From positions 62,001-126,000 of the forward strand of contig JAQGBZ010000014.1 of NCBI GenBank assembly GCA_034687125.1: DNA of 64,000 nucleotides, in the 5' to 3' direction. This DNA comes from Neelides folsomi. Lineage: Eukaryota; Arthropoda; Collembola; Neelipleona; Neelidae. The position numbers and the translations under genes were made by a program. The stretch's first letter is position 1; each line of letters starts with the position of its first letter. Below are positions 37,771 through 50,405 of this stretch, in pieces. The notes below the pieces were generated by a model. That model was given only the letters and a program-made list of their open reading frames with translations. It was not told the origin of the DNA and did no database searches.

Positions 37771-40215
37771 ATGTATTTTAAAATCTTATTTCCTTACGCT
37801 CTCATATTCTTTGGCTCTTCAACAGCGATATTTTCAGCAATTTTGGGTTTTGGGGGAGTTGAGTTTATAATTGATGAAATTTTTAAACTTGTAAGAACAA
37901 AATATTATACAGATAATAATAATTCCCATTATTAATATAAAAAATTATATTATATTTGGTTCAATCATATTGAATTCAAACAATAAAATAATCTTTATTT
38001 TTATTTACAATTAAGGCTCTTCGTTTGGTTCCTGACAGTCACACTTATAATGTTTGGGTCGACGTTCCAATCCCAATTTATTACAAATTTCACTTTTTCA
38101 ATGTCACAACTTCTCTCCGAGATATCTCAAACGGAAAGAAAATGACTGTCAGAGAAATGGGACCATATACTTACTTGTAAGTTTGCAATAATTTCAATTT
38201 AAGTGTAATTTACTCTTTTATAAAAAGATTAAAAACTTATAATGGAATAAAGGTTTATGATTAGACCACTCAATATTTAATAATTAAAAGCTATTATAAA
38301 TTCATAAACTCCAAATAATAGCATTAATCACCCTCATTATTGTTACTACTAATTAAATTTTTTATATTTTTACAATTTTTTAGCATGGATGTATTTAAAT
38401 ATGATATCAATGAAACTGCTGATTTGACTCTTGAGTACAAAATGAGACACACTTACACATTTATCCCAGAACTTTCTAAAGGAAGTGAAACAGATCTCAT
38501 TACATTCATCAATTTGCCATATCTGGTATACTTACTCAACATAAAATGTTTAAATAATTAATTTAAAAACATATTTTCAATTCATTTTTAAGGCCGTTGC
38601 TGCAATAGCTCATGGAATCTCGGATGATCCGCTTACACTTGAATTTCTAGATAACATGCTTGTAAAAAGAAATGAAACTTTGTTGAGAACTGAAACTGTT
38701 CGAGATATTATTTTTGATGGCATTTCCATTCAAGCGTACTTGGACATGTTGAAAGATCCGATCGTGGAAGCGGCTGCAGAAAGCACAGGACTCAAAATCC
38801 CAAGTTCTTTTGCCGACGGAAAATTTGGGATTCTGAAAGGAGTAAGTTGATGCTTTTTTACAAATTATTTCTTGGAAAAATTTATAGAATTAATAAAGCT
38901 TATTTTTTATGAAATAGCAAAATAACACCCACAATGGAATTTGGGAAATAAAGGTATTAAAATTGTAAAAAAATTAATGATTTAACAATTATATTATTAA
39001 ATATATTTTATATGAAAGACTGGAGTTCAAAATGTTTACGAATTTGGAGAAGTGGTGCGATGGAACAACATGTCCTATTTGGATGCTTGGAATGGCGATT
39101 ATTGCAACAAAATTTGTAAAAAAAACTATCATATTTTATAATATAAAAAATCGATTGTTGATCAAATATTGATTTTTAGCTGGAACTGATGGGATGCTTC
39201 TTCGACCGTTTGCAAAAAAGGATACGGTCTTTAGAGTTTACACTCCCCAAGTGTGTCGATCAATTCATTTGACATTCAAAGAAGAAGTTTGGACCAAAGG
39301 TGTTCCATGTTATCGCTTTGAAGCAATGATACCAGATTTTCTATCTGTTGACACTTGGTCTGACAAATGGTGTTTTTGTCCTGGCAATGACACTTCGGTC
39401 GAACAATGCACCACTGATGGGCTTTTACCTCTCGGTCCTTGCTACGAAGGTTTGACGAATCCTTAAGTTTTTATACCCCAATTAGAAATTAACTACTTAC
39501 CATTAGATTATTATAGGTAATTAATTTCTATTTTAGGTATTAAATATTTATTAAATAATTTACAATGATGTGAATGTTAGGAGCACCGCTGGTTGGGTCT
39601 CTTCCTCATTTTCTCGGAGTAAGAGGATGGATTGCAGATTCTGTCAATGGGCTCCATCCTGATCCTAAAAAGCATATCTCATACATGGACGTTTATCCCA
39701 AAGCATCGGCATCAATTGTAGCTTCAGTAAAAGTCCAACTCAACATTGAGCTCACGCCTTGGTAAAAAGATACCAACTTTATGACCATATTTTTATTATA
39801 TAATTATAAATGCATTGTAAATTTAATACAGAAAAATAAAGTTTAGAAAAAGATATTCATATTTTATAATTTTGAGAATATATAGGGATGATATGCCAAG
39901 CTTTGTGAATGTATCGAAAGCAGTTGTTCCTTTTGTGTGGGCAGAACAAGTAAATGGATTTACGAAGCGAAAATATTATTAACACTTAAAACATTAATTA
40001 TCTATCGTAATTAAAGGCTCAAAATAAAAATTAATTATTGTTTATATTAGTATGGAGAACTCGATGACTTTCACAGATATGCCTTCGTTGCAGTCGCATA
40101 CACGTTAATTTTCTGGGACTACGGAAAATACGTCTTTATTTTATTTGGATTCTTTCAAGTTTCCTTGGGATTCATGCTCAAAATCATTTGGAGCAAAAGA
40201 AAAAGAGATGAATGA
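37771..40215 (+). CDS. CD36 / scavenger receptor class B family protein, 494 aa
   Basis: Exons: 37771-37890, 38016-38176, 38384-38525, 38593-38841, 38918-38953 (36-nt microexon), 39019-39115, 39180-39449, 39581-39761, 39886-39949, 40051-40215. The family layout is visible: a short cytosolic N-terminus, a first membrane span (about 7-30), a large ectodomain, a second span near the C-terminus (VFILFGFFQVSLGFMLKII) and a short basic tail ending KRKRDE. Family signatures include FHFFNVTTSLRDISNGKK with MTVREMGPYTY, GTDGMLLRPF and a Cys-rich stretch (WCFCPGN) in the distal ectodomain. Family members take up lipids, carotenoids or modified lipoproteins; the ligand cannot be read from the sequence. 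No defects are seen. AATAAA lies near 40418. Confidence 0.93.
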
Positions 40216-40852
40216 GAATTTCTTATTTGAGTATTCATTAAATATTTAATAACTTTCAAACTCACTGACATTGAGATGAATCTTAGAAAAGTAATAATTG
40301 TTACCCAATTACATAATACTACTTAAATTAGATTTTTTTTGTCAATATCTTTTTAACTTTTAAGTATGCATATAGTAAATCTAGTAATTTTGTGCTAATA
40401 TTCTAGGCCCTAGTATCAAATAAAAACATGAAAAAATCGAACTATTTTATTAAACTCTATACGGTCCATAGATATAAAAGTATATACTGGCTACACATTG
40501 GTTGGTTGAGTTGAACTTATAGTACATACTATTAACATTAGGTAATTACTCTAAATTACATAAAAGATGATTGGGAAATCATTCCAAATGGACTTCGTGA
40601 CTTCTAGAACGTCTGTTTCTTTTAACTGGAAACATTGGAGAATCGGAGATGTAATGCCCATGAGGTGTTACAAAAGTACCTCGTGGGCCCAACATACTTT
40701 ACTAAAAAAAACATGTGCAGATTACAGACTGAAAGTGCATCTGTTGCCGCTTTATTTTTATTTCATCAATTATGGAATAGATAGAAGAGAATGGCAGTCT
40801 GAATTGGTTTTAGATTACCAGCCTTTTTTATCTAATTTTGTATGTTTTTGAA
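40216..40852. other. Intergenic / 5' region of MTRR
   Basis: It holds the polyadenylation region of the CD36-like gene and the upstream region of MTRR. A 94-codon open frame (40567-40851) ends two bases before the MTRR ATG. It has no recognisable domain and is more likely leader sequence or a chance frame than a gene. Confidence 0.45.
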
Positions 40853-43810
40853 ATGAAGAGTGATTTTCTAGGGTTGTCGAAGGATTTGTCATTTGTAATC
40901 TTATACGGAAGTCAATTAGGACAGGCTGAATCCATTGCACAAAATATTTCCAACGTTGGACTATTAGAGCACAATTTACCTTCGAAAGTTTTTACATTAA
41001 ATGAGATCGCCAATCTTGTAAGTTTAATTAGTATACTGTATATAGCATTTACAAATATCTGACACTTTTCTGTTTTACTTAAATCAAATATAATCATTAA
41101 TTTTTATACTATCAGGAAGATTTGAACCAATTGAACTGTCCAGTCGTGATCATAACTTCAACTACCGGAGACGGTGAACCACCTGAGAACGCGGATAAAT
41201 TTTGGAGAAAAATTAGAAGGAAGTCGCTGAGTTCAAAGTTCCTGTCTTCATTGAAATTTTCTATCTTAGGTCATTCGATTATTCGATTATTCAATTTTTA
41301 TAATTTAATTTATATCAAAGTTATTTTATAAATATTGAATGATTAAATATTATAAAATAAAATTCTCGATAGGATTGGGAGATACGAATTTCAACAATTT
41401 TTGTAATTGCGGCAAGCAGATTTATAAGAGACTGCTCGAGCTTGGTGCTGAATCATATTATCCACATTTTTGGGTTGACGATTCGCAAGGGTAATGAACA
41501 CCTGTTAAAAAGTGTCAATATAAATTAAATTTTAAATATGAATGAGTAATACTCATATTTATATTTTGTATTGAATTACAATGTTAATCAAACATGATAT
41601 TTTATAGATTGGACGATTTAGTTGAGAAGTGGATATCTGAAATTTGGCCATCGTTAAAGTTAACTATTGAAAGTTCATCAGAATCGTCTTTGGAAGCAGA
41701 AGAGAAAAATTTGAGCGAAAAAGTCAATCAATCATCTCTTATCAAGACTGCAATTGATAGGACCATTTTTACAATCAAAAGCAAATTTACAAATTCCAGC
41801 GAGCGAAAAACTGAAGAAGTCTCCTCTCCTTCTTCGAGTATGGACGAAAAGGGAGAAAAAATAACACTACCCCCGTGTCCATCATCATCATTAGAAGTTG
41901 AATTTTGCGATGAGAAGCCAATTACTGTTGACCATAAGAATCCACCAGTTCCGTATCCTCTCATCGATGACAAATCAGTGGGAGCAAAAATCATTAATGC
42001 AAGATTTCTTACCAAAAAAGAATCCGTAAAAACTACGCTTGAAATTACATTGCAATTTCTTGTAAGTTCTTGATTTATTTACAACTCAACTCAATCAGTG
42101 ATAATAAAATAAATTATGACAAAATATGTTACAGTTTTAGTCAAATTATCATTGAAGCTATTAATTAACTTTTACATTTCAGGGAGAGTCTATCGAATTC
42201 GAACCTGGAGATGCTCTTGGATTTGTTTGTAAAAATCCTAAAAATGAAGTGGAAGCATTGATTTCAAGACTTGGGTATAAGGAAATTGCTAACAACCCTT
42301 TAAAGATTAAACTTAAAACCGGAGCAAAGGGGAAACTTCCAATTCACTATCCTTCAATTACAACGATTTTGGATTGTTTGACCAACTTTTGTGATATTCG
42401 ATCCGTTCCCAAAAAGGTTAATATTTTTTTATTCCCACTACATATTTGATCAAAAACAAAGAACCGTAAATAATGTTTTATTTAATTTTAGGCTTTTCTT
42501 CGTTTACTTGCTGAAAATTGTTCAAACGATAAGGATAAGTACAATTTGCTCAAGCTGTGTAGCAAAGAAGGCTCAGAACTTTACAATCAAAATATAGTAA
42601 ACCCGAGTCTTTCACTTCTCGATATTTTGGAAACTTACAAATCTTGCAGCTTGGATGTTGGAATTCTCTTAGAATTCCTTCCACGTCTCGTTCCTCGACT
42701 TTATTCCATTTCTTCTTCTCCATTGAAATCAGCCAATTGTTTCACTATTGTATTCAATCTAATGAAGTTGAGCCAGGAATCCGGAAGACAATATTCTAGA
42801 TACGGAATTTGTACAGGATGGCTCTACGAACTGTCAAAAAAGTTTCTTGACACGAGTGACGAAATGGAGAGTTTGGTCAAAAGTTTCGACAATTTTGATT
42901 TATCTTCCACTACAAATGAACTAATTGTGTTCAAAAGAAAGAATCACAATTTCAGATTGTCAACTGATTCGAATCTTCCTTTAATTATGGTTGGTCCTGG
43001 AGCTGGTGTTGCTCCATTTATTGGTAAGTTCTTTTTTATTTATATTCTGGAATTAAATAATATATGAAATCTCTAAATAAATTAAATAATATATATATAC
43101 CTAAATAATTTACATATTTCATTTTGAGAGATTGTTCGTTTTGAATCTTTTGAATATTTCAGGCTTTTTGGAACATCGTGAACAATTGGGGATTTTCGAC
43201 AAACCTTCATTTCTTTATTTTGGGTGCCGAAACAAAGAGCTTGATAATATTTATGAAACCGAGATCAATGAATTTTTGCAGAAAAATGTATTGAAAAAAT
43301 TTCACGCATCTTTCTCAAGGGACGAGCAGAGTTCTACCGTTAAATATGTGCAGGTAAACAATTAAATATAGATTTATTAAAACTTGAAGTGTGGCGTTAT
43401 TAATGACTATAATAATTATATTAATATATCATGTAGCATCTGATGTATGAAGAAAAAGAAGAGTTGGTAAATATGTTGTTGGACAATGAGGGGTATTTCT
43501 ATGTTTGCGGTGATGCGAAAAACATGGCAAAAGAAACGAGAGAAATGCTCATTATATGTATCACGGAAGTAAAAGGTCAGTACTTCAATTCCAGATTCAA
43601 TTTAACCTATTTTATATGCACATATTAGAATGACAACTATCAAATGAGACATTGTCATTCTAATATAAATATTTGAATTTTGATGAATTAATAAAACATT
43701 GATTCAATGATTTGAATTTATCATTGGTAGGAATATCTGAGGCAGAGGCCAAAGAAAAAGTTGCAAAAATGATACTAGAGAAGAAATATTTACAAGATGT
43801 TTGGATGTAA
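40853..43810 (+). CDS. MTRR: Methionine synthase reductase, 688 aa
   Basis: Exons: 40853-41017, 41116-41269, 41373-41490, 41608-42061, 42183-42416, 42492-43023, 43163-43353, 43437-43575, 43731-43810. It moves electrons from NADPH via FAD and FMN to cob(II)alamin of methionine synthase, restoring the methylated active enzyme in the cytosol. The N-terminal flavodoxin module has YGSQLGQAES (18-27), STTGDGEPP (70-78) and GLGDTNFNNFCN (107-118). A Glu/Ser-rich hinge of about 100 residues follows, then the FAD domain (RLYSISSSP from residue 444) and the NADPH domain (MVGPGAGVAPFIGFLEHREQ, near 540-560). It ends YLQDVWM. MTRR rather than P450 reductase or NDOR1 is indicated by PFIGFLEHRE, the FCNCGK stretch and the hinge. 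The length matches the human protein (about 700 aa). AATAAA overlaps the stop codon. Confidence 0.93.
43622..43666. repeat. 45-bp perfect stem-loop in the last MTRR intron
   Basis: ATATTAGAATGACAA (43622-43636) is followed after 15 bases by its exact inverse TTGTCATTCTAATAT (43652-43666). It lies in the 155-bp intron before the last MTRR exon. It could be a very small MITE relic or an RNA hairpin near the acceptor. Confidence 0.85.
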
Positions 43811-43897
43811 TAAAATATTTTTATTATTTTAAATCTTTTAAATAAATAATAATTTTAGTTATTAATTAATTAACGATTCATCTTTCATTTTTCATCA

Positions 43898-45971
43898 CTA
43901 ACCCCATACTTCGGTCTGGTATCTATTAGTCTTGACAAGTTCCTTCATGTAAGCATCAGCATCGGGACAATGAATTTTAAATATTTCTTTGAAAGCATCA
44001 GACACACCCAAAGGCATTTGTTTCGCATTGCCAGCTATAAAGATACTTCCGCCTTCCTCTATCAATTTCCATAAAATTTCTCCATTTTCTTCAATTTTAT
44101 GCTGAACATAAGTTCTTCTGTAAAGTCACATAAATTATTGTTAAAATCTTTTTATTTGATGATAAGCATAACATAAACTATTAGATTATGCAATTTTTGA
44201 TTGTAATTCTTTTAAGGTTGTCTTATCGGTATTTTAATAATTTGCTGAAAGTGATTTAATACCTTTGGTCCTTGTCTTCATTGTCTCTTGAAAATGCAGT
44301 AAAAAGCATCAATTGATTCATTTCTTTAAGTGAGGTCCATTCTTGTTTAAAAAAGAAATCTTTGCTCTCATTTCGACACCCGAAAAATAAAACAAGTTTG
44401 GATTTCCCATCAAACTGTTCTGAAATGAAAGATCTGAATGGAGCACATCCAGTTCCAGGACCAATCATTATCATCGACCTTCCCTGAAAATCAATGACAA
44501 TTTATAATTTTAATACAAGAAGTACTTGTGCTTAATTCTTATAATACAAGTGAGTAAAATCAGCTTGCCCAACTCAAATCTAGTACATTCTAAAATTCAA
44601 ACACTAATTTGATTTATTAAATTTTAACTGGGTGGCTTTTACCTCATTTGGAAATATAAAACTTCCTTTCTTCACCCACATTGGAACTAAAGCATTTGGT
44701 TCTAATCTTGAAAGCCATGTGGAACAAAGACCTTCTCTCGGTTTCTTCAACTTGGTTTGATAATTCACAACTGCGACTAGAATTTGGATTTGATGAGGAA
44801 AAGCCCTTTGGGAGCTTGCAATTGAAAATGCCCTTGGCTTGATGGGAGGAATAAGGTCAAATAGAAAAGAAACGTCTTTGATATTCTTCCTCGCATGAGG
44901 GAAATCTTGAAGGACTTCAAGAATATTTCTCTTCGGTCTGTTGCAATATGAGTAAAGATCTTGTTGACCCTCAGGTGTTGTGAATTCGACCAATTTCTCC
45001 TTTTCAAGTTCATTGTCAGTGAAAAAGGCGAGGAGTTCAAAGAAATATCTCCGAGGAATTGACTTAATGTCAAAATAATGCTTGGCACATTGGGCCCATG
45101 TCCAAGGAAGAGGAATTTTGACTAAAAGCTCTTTTGGAATTCTTGCCCATGGAGTTGTTAGAGAAGGGACGAGAGTGAAAATTTCATCTCTTTTACATTC
45201 TAACAATGGGAACAATTCGAAAAATAAATCAACATCTTCGTCGAGATTGGAAGGTTGGATGTAAAGAACATCTCCAGGGTCGTAAGAAATCTTTGAATTG
45301 TTAAGGTCGAAAGTGAAAAGGCGAACGTCTTGAAAATGATCGGAAGGAGTTAATCTTTTGTTTTCGATCAATTCTCTGTTTTCTACATAATCTAAATAGG
45401 ATTCTTCTATTGGATTATTTCGAGCTTCTGTGAATTTAATTTCGAATTTTGGATTTAAAGCCGTCATTTTTTCTTGATTGTTGTTCACTCCCAAATGAGA
45501 CCAAAATTGTTGTAGCCACGGGTCAATGACACCATCTGGGCCAAGTTCATGTTGATCATCTGCTAGTCCAAGTTCCTGGATTGGATGACCTCCGAGTTGA
45601 AGAATTCTCTTATGGAGTTTCTTAGCCACAAAATTGAATTTGGCATAAGAGGAATCGCCAAGTCCGAGGACGGCAAAATTTGTCTTGAGGAAAAGATCAA
45701 TTGGGCAGGATTTTTTTCTTAGACATAGCCAAAACTTTTTCATGTTGTCTGGTTCTTCTCCTTGACCAGTTGTAGAACAAATGATGCAGAGATTTGTTAT
45801 TCCACAATTCCCCTTTTCAATTAATTCGTCAACGTAGTCGTCCATTGAAGAGAGGTAAACACGTCGTTTGTTTTTCATCCCTTCTCTGGCAATTCTTTCT
45901 CCGACATCTTCAGCTGTTCCAGTTTGGCTGCCGTATAAAATCAAAAGGTCTACACCGGTGAGTGAAGGCAT
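43898..45971 (-). CDS. NDOR1: NADPH-dependent diflavin oxidoreductase 1 (Tah18 type), 589 aa
   Basis: Coding exons on the minus strand: 45971-44643, 44483-44263, 44117-43898. It passes electrons from NADPH through FAD and FMN to CIAPIN1/Dre2 in cytosolic iron-sulphur protein assembly. The flavodoxin module shows YGSQTGTAEDVG (13-24), CSTTGQGEEP (65-74) and LGLGDSSYAKFN (102-113). The connecting FAD domain has PRAFSIASS. The NADPH domain has MIGPGTGCAPFRSF, FFGCRN and AFSRDNEDKDQR. The C-terminus NRYQTEVWG keeps the aromatic residue typical of the family. The start at 45971 aligns with the family. Upstream ATGs are excluded because TTTCAG just before 45976 looks like an acceptor joining a non-coding first exon (likely near 46117-46160). 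There is no hinge like that of MTRR and no membrane anchor, so it is not P450 reductase. Confidence 0.93.
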
Positions 45972-46750
45972 AATCTCCTGAAATGTACACAAGAATTATT
46001 ATAAAATAAATACTACTCTACAGATTGGTAAACTTTAAACATGTTTAACATTATCAAAATTACAATAAAACATCGGATTAATCGGTTAAGAAAATCATTA
46101 ATATATAACAATTACCAATAATTGTGCGAACGTTCTTCAAATCCAATGTCCAGTTTTGGAATGAGCAGGAGCAGGATCAAATGAAATCACTTGAGAGGCT
46201 TGTGATAAGTTAAGATAAAATTAAATAAAATAGGTAATATAAGATTCGATATCACAACATTATGTGCAAGATATAAAGACAATTTGTAAATCAAGAAAAG
46301 TATTATTTCTAGTGTTCTGAAGTTCTGATATTATTTGTTAATTTTTAATTGCAATTGGTAAATGTGGTGTACATATTACATGGTTATTGGTGTAATAACT
46401 TTTGATTCACTTTTGTGAAAATAATGTGGCTCTTCTCTTCTCCTCATGTGTCTTGTTCTGCATGCTGGCGCGAAGAATATCAAGTGAATGATCTGAATGA
46501 CGCAGGGATTGAATCCGTTCCGTTCCGTTCCGTACCCAATGAACATGTAAAATTGTGTGTAATTCTCCCTATCCATTGTCATCTCAATTCCTCCCTTGTT
46601 CATAGGTATTTTCTATACCTAGCCTATGTTTAATCAATAATGAATTAATGAATAACACTTTTATAATATGAATCAAAACATCGAGAATGATCAATATCAC
46701 CACATGTCAACTCATTTTACAAGATCTCTCAGAGTTGTTTAAATAATAAA
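45972..46750. other. Divergent region between NDOR1 and the F-box gene
   Basis: It probably contains the non-coding first exon and promoter of NDOR1 (a donor-like GGTAATTG on the minus strand near 46117) and the promoter of the F-box gene. The overlapping open frames at 46376-46633 have no recognisable content. A short CCGTT repeat lies at about 46508-46525. Confidence 0.5.
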
Positions 46751-48796
46751 ATGGAGCAATACAACTATGTTTTTCCTGAAGTAAGAATATCTCTCCCTAA
46801 TACTGTTATTGAAACTATAAAATTATTTTTGATATTTAGATATTGGAAAACGTGTTCGAATATCTGGATGTTAAAACCCTCTTAAATTGCCGATTAGTCT
46901 CAAACATTTGGAATGAAGAAGGTCGAGTAGCCCTGAGGAAGAAATCTGTCCAATTGACTTTTACATCCCGGACTCAAATTGAAGAATTTCTCAAAATGTT
47001 CGAATCTAGGATCATCCTTCAAAATGAACGCCAAAAGTTTCTCAACAAAGAAAATAACATTTACACGAATTTTGAATTTAAAAACATTGAGATTGACTTA
47101 AACGAACAATTAGTCGAATCCTTCTTCCAAAATGTTGGTCCAGTCATAAGATCCCTTAAATTCACATATGAATATGAATTCGTTGATCGACCAATGATCA
47201 AAATCAGAGACTTGAGAGAAATCTCTATATTTTACACTGCGAATCTCGAAGAATTGAATCTTGCCCAAATGCCACATGAAGGGATTTTCGATCAGAGTTT
47301 CCTCCTCCCAGGGACCCTTGACCTTTTTGGGAAAGACGTTCTAAAGAATTTGAAAAGGCTTTGGCTTCCAGTTGGCCATCCTTTCGCATCCGAATTCTTG
47401 GATGACTTTTTCAGCTTGGCGACCAATCTGAGAGAAATCCTCATTGTCAACCGAGCACATTGGGTTTCCTTCTTTAGCTTTAAAGACTCCTTTATTCCAG
47501 CACTCTTCAACGCTTGCAGACATCTCAAACATGTTACAGCTCTTACTTTCTTTGTAAGCGAAGATCTTCGGGTTATGTGGGACGTTTACGATTGCAAAAA
47601 TTTCCAAAAGTTGAATCTTCCTTTGGAGAGTCTCAAGCTACAAATTGGAGGAACCGGAAGAGAAACGAGAATTGGGATATTCAATATGATTGGGAGTTTT
47701 TCAAGGTAAGGTTAAATCACCATTATGTTACTTATTAAAATTACTCATTTAAAAATATAATATATTATGTTAAATTAAATTAATTATGCAAACTTTCAGA
47801 ATAAAGTATTTGACCCTAAGGATAGAAGAAATCCTTTGCGCTCCAACAATGCAAAATTTGACAAGATTGACTTTAAATGAATATCATTATTCTCTTGAGT
47901 GCTTAGATGAAATGCCGAATTTAAGACATTTGGACTTGATCTATTACTTTCCTCCTCTATCAGGTCAAGTAGCTCCAAGAAATCCTCCTCGTCTAATTCA
48001 TCTTGATCTTCACGAGACGCCTTTGTTTCCAACCAGCATTTTCCAAGAAATACTCCATAGCTTCAAAGACCTCAAAAGCTTTGCATGGAATGGAATGGAA
48101 GATGAGAAATTCCACGTTATTTGTACTGAGCTCTTGGAGTTGGAAGAATTGAACGTAAATGTTGTTGATGTGACAGATTGGGGAGTAACTGGATTGTCTG
48201 ATGAAGAGCTTAACAGCAATTTCAATAACTTAAATTTCATAACAAGAGAGAATCCATACATTGGAAATCTTAAAAGTATATTTTAAAATTAATATTATAA
48301 ACAGAAATTATAATTTTGCCTATTAAATAAATATTTAACACTTCTTTTCTTTTAAACAATAAGAAGTGCGAAAACTGTTAATGAATGGAGGGCCAATAAA
48401 CCAAAGCATTGACTATCGCGTTACAGACCTCACAGACAAATCTTTCATTTTTGGAATATCTCAATTGGATCAACTCACAAGCCTCACTTTTAAAGATTTT
48501 GGGAATAACGTAAATGCAATACTCGTTTTAAAACTAGAACTTTGTAAATTTTAATTGGATTAAATTAACATTAATGTTATTTCAATTTTCCTTTTATATT
48601 TTACTAGGTAAGTAACTCGACTCTTGAGCAAATTGCAAATCTGAACCTTGTTTATCTACAAACAGACCTAACAGTTTTCTCTTCTGAAGCTGTTGAACAC
48701 TTAAAAGAGAAACACAAAACGCTTCTTATTGAATCATATACGAACAAAATAAGAGAACAGATTACTGATTACCACGTTAATAATCCTAATACATAA
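46751..48796 (+). CDS. F-box and leucine-rich-repeat-like protein, 568 aa
   Basis: Exons: 46751-46780, 46840-47705, 47800-48275, 48364-48509, 48608-48796. The N-terminus is a compact F-box (PEILENVFEYLDVKTLLNCR, then LVSNIW, residues about 9-36), split by the first intron, which would bind SKP1 in an SCF ubiquitin ligase. The rest has irregular leucine-rich strands (NLTRLTLNEY, NLRHLDLIYY, RLIHLDLHET, LLELEELNVN) expected of a substrate-binding LRR surface. The substrate is unknown. No orthologue can be named; genes of this kind are often lineage-expanded. The 30-nt first coding exon was chosen because it completes the F-box in phase. The last two exons are less conserved-looking and their boundaries are less sure. 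Confidence 0.82.
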
Positions 48797-49033
48797 TATT
48801 TAATGATTCATAAATCAATTTTAATAGATTTCAAAGCATTTATTATTCAGCATTAATATCTAATAATTGTATAAAATAAGCATGTTTTTAAAAATGGTCG
48901 AAAGAGAATTTACATGTATTTTTTGTAATATAAACAACCGTAGTATATACCTATACAATACTTATTTTACTTAGTAGAATCACGAAAAATTTAAATATTA
49001 AATTGAGTAATTTAGAAATCATTTCTTGAGAAA

Positions 49034-50405
49034 TTAGTTGGGCGGCTTTTTTTGGTTTCTGAGGTTCGTCCCCTCTCCGCTGAATGGAAGGAAAGAACTG
49101 AGCTCCTTCTTGGGCAATGTATCGTTTTGGGGAGCATTGTTGACTCTGGAAAAGTTGATTGTTCCAACTTTGTATTCATAGTCGGGAATTCCACGTGATT
49201 TTTTCCCTGTTCTTGTTAAGGGAGTCTCAGGAGTAGCGACCGATTTTCCATCCAACCTTAAAACAACATCCCAATTATTAATTACAATTTATCAAAACAT
49301 TAGTAAAAAATTAAATATCTGTACCTAAATATATTGGCAAAGAATATCTACTTATTGAATAAAAAATAAACCACCTACAATATGTTACATTAGTATTATA
49401 TCTATAATTTTTACCTATTCCCCGAACCTCCAAATGCAATAAATGTGGGGGTGCCTGGAAGTTCAATACCATCCGTCTCGACATGACTTTCTTCCACAGT
49501 CTCTTCCTTCATCGGTTCGACATATCCAACTGGTGGAGCAAAATCGACCTTTTGGGAAAAAAACATTTAATATTTAATAAAGAAAAAAAATATATAAATA
49601 TAAATTAATATGAACGTGTTTAATATAATTTATTACATCCATATCGCATTCAATGATGCTAACAGCATTTCCTGGCTTGGTTTCCAAAACCCGAAGCTCA
49701 ATGACTTTATTGTTATAATTGATAGCAATTATATCTCCTGTAGTTAAACACGCAAATGTTCTAAGGGCGTTTTCCAACATTGCTTTTGGATTCGACACAT
49801 CGAGGAAATCGACCGATTGAGGCTCAAATTTGGAGAAACTCGCCACGGGAAGTGTTGCACTTTGAATTTGAATTCGGCCACCTTCTTCACATGAAAGATT
49901 CCTCATCATCCCTACGTATTTAAAATGTTAGCAATTTTTAAACTCAATAATTTGATTATTGGATTAATGTTTAAATGTATGCTTTTTTAACTTACAATGC
50001 GGGATGTACATTTTCCCTTCTTCAGCAATAAACTCCAATACCTGTTACAATGTCACCGTGATTAATAATATCTTGAAAAGTATTTATACAAGTAGGGATA
50101 ATTGTAACTTGCAATCTTATAAATTATGTGATGTTAATTATGATTAAATGTTAAATGAATTATTATGGATAGCTTACTCCACAATGAGTAGATCTCGATG
50201 AATTGAGATTACTAAGCTTAAAAAGCATGGGATAAACCACATTAAGTCGAGTTAAAATATCAAGAGCTGAATTTGGTAAAATGATTTTCCCCCCGTTCTC
50301 CACATCTTGTCTTTCATTTCCGGGTAGAAGGGAGACGGAATAACATCTATACTCCGTCCTGAATGGGGCCATTGGTCCTTGAAATAATGCTTCTAGAGAA
50401 AACAT
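49034..50405 (-). CDS. UFD1: Ubiquitin recognition factor UFD1, 301 aa
   Basis: Coding exons on the minus strand: 50405-50178, 50041-49996, 49911-49637, 49548-49415, 49256-49034. It pairs with NPL4 as a cofactor of the VCP/p97 ATPase that extracts ubiquitinated proteins, including ER-associated degradation substrates. The N-terminal UT3 double-psi barrel covers about residues 12-195, with [54 protein letters not shown] and [11 protein letters not shown]. The C-terminal part carries the p97-binding and SHP-type FSGEG and FGGSGNRLDGK segments. Length is close to the human protein (307). It is divergent from the RNA polymerase I gene across a 724-bp gap. No abnormalities. Confidence 0.95.

Noticed and set aside
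40567-40851. 94-codon open frame immediately upstream of MTRR
   Set aside because: It has no recognisable domain, no flavodoxin similarity, and ends just before the MTRR ATG. It is best seen as leader or chance frame, since MTRR starting at 40853 already has the right N-terminus.
45969-45992. Upstream ATG at 45992 as the NDOR1 start
   Set aside because: The seven extra residues span a TTTCAG acceptor-like site. The ATG at 45971 aligns with the family start and is more likely the first coding codon.
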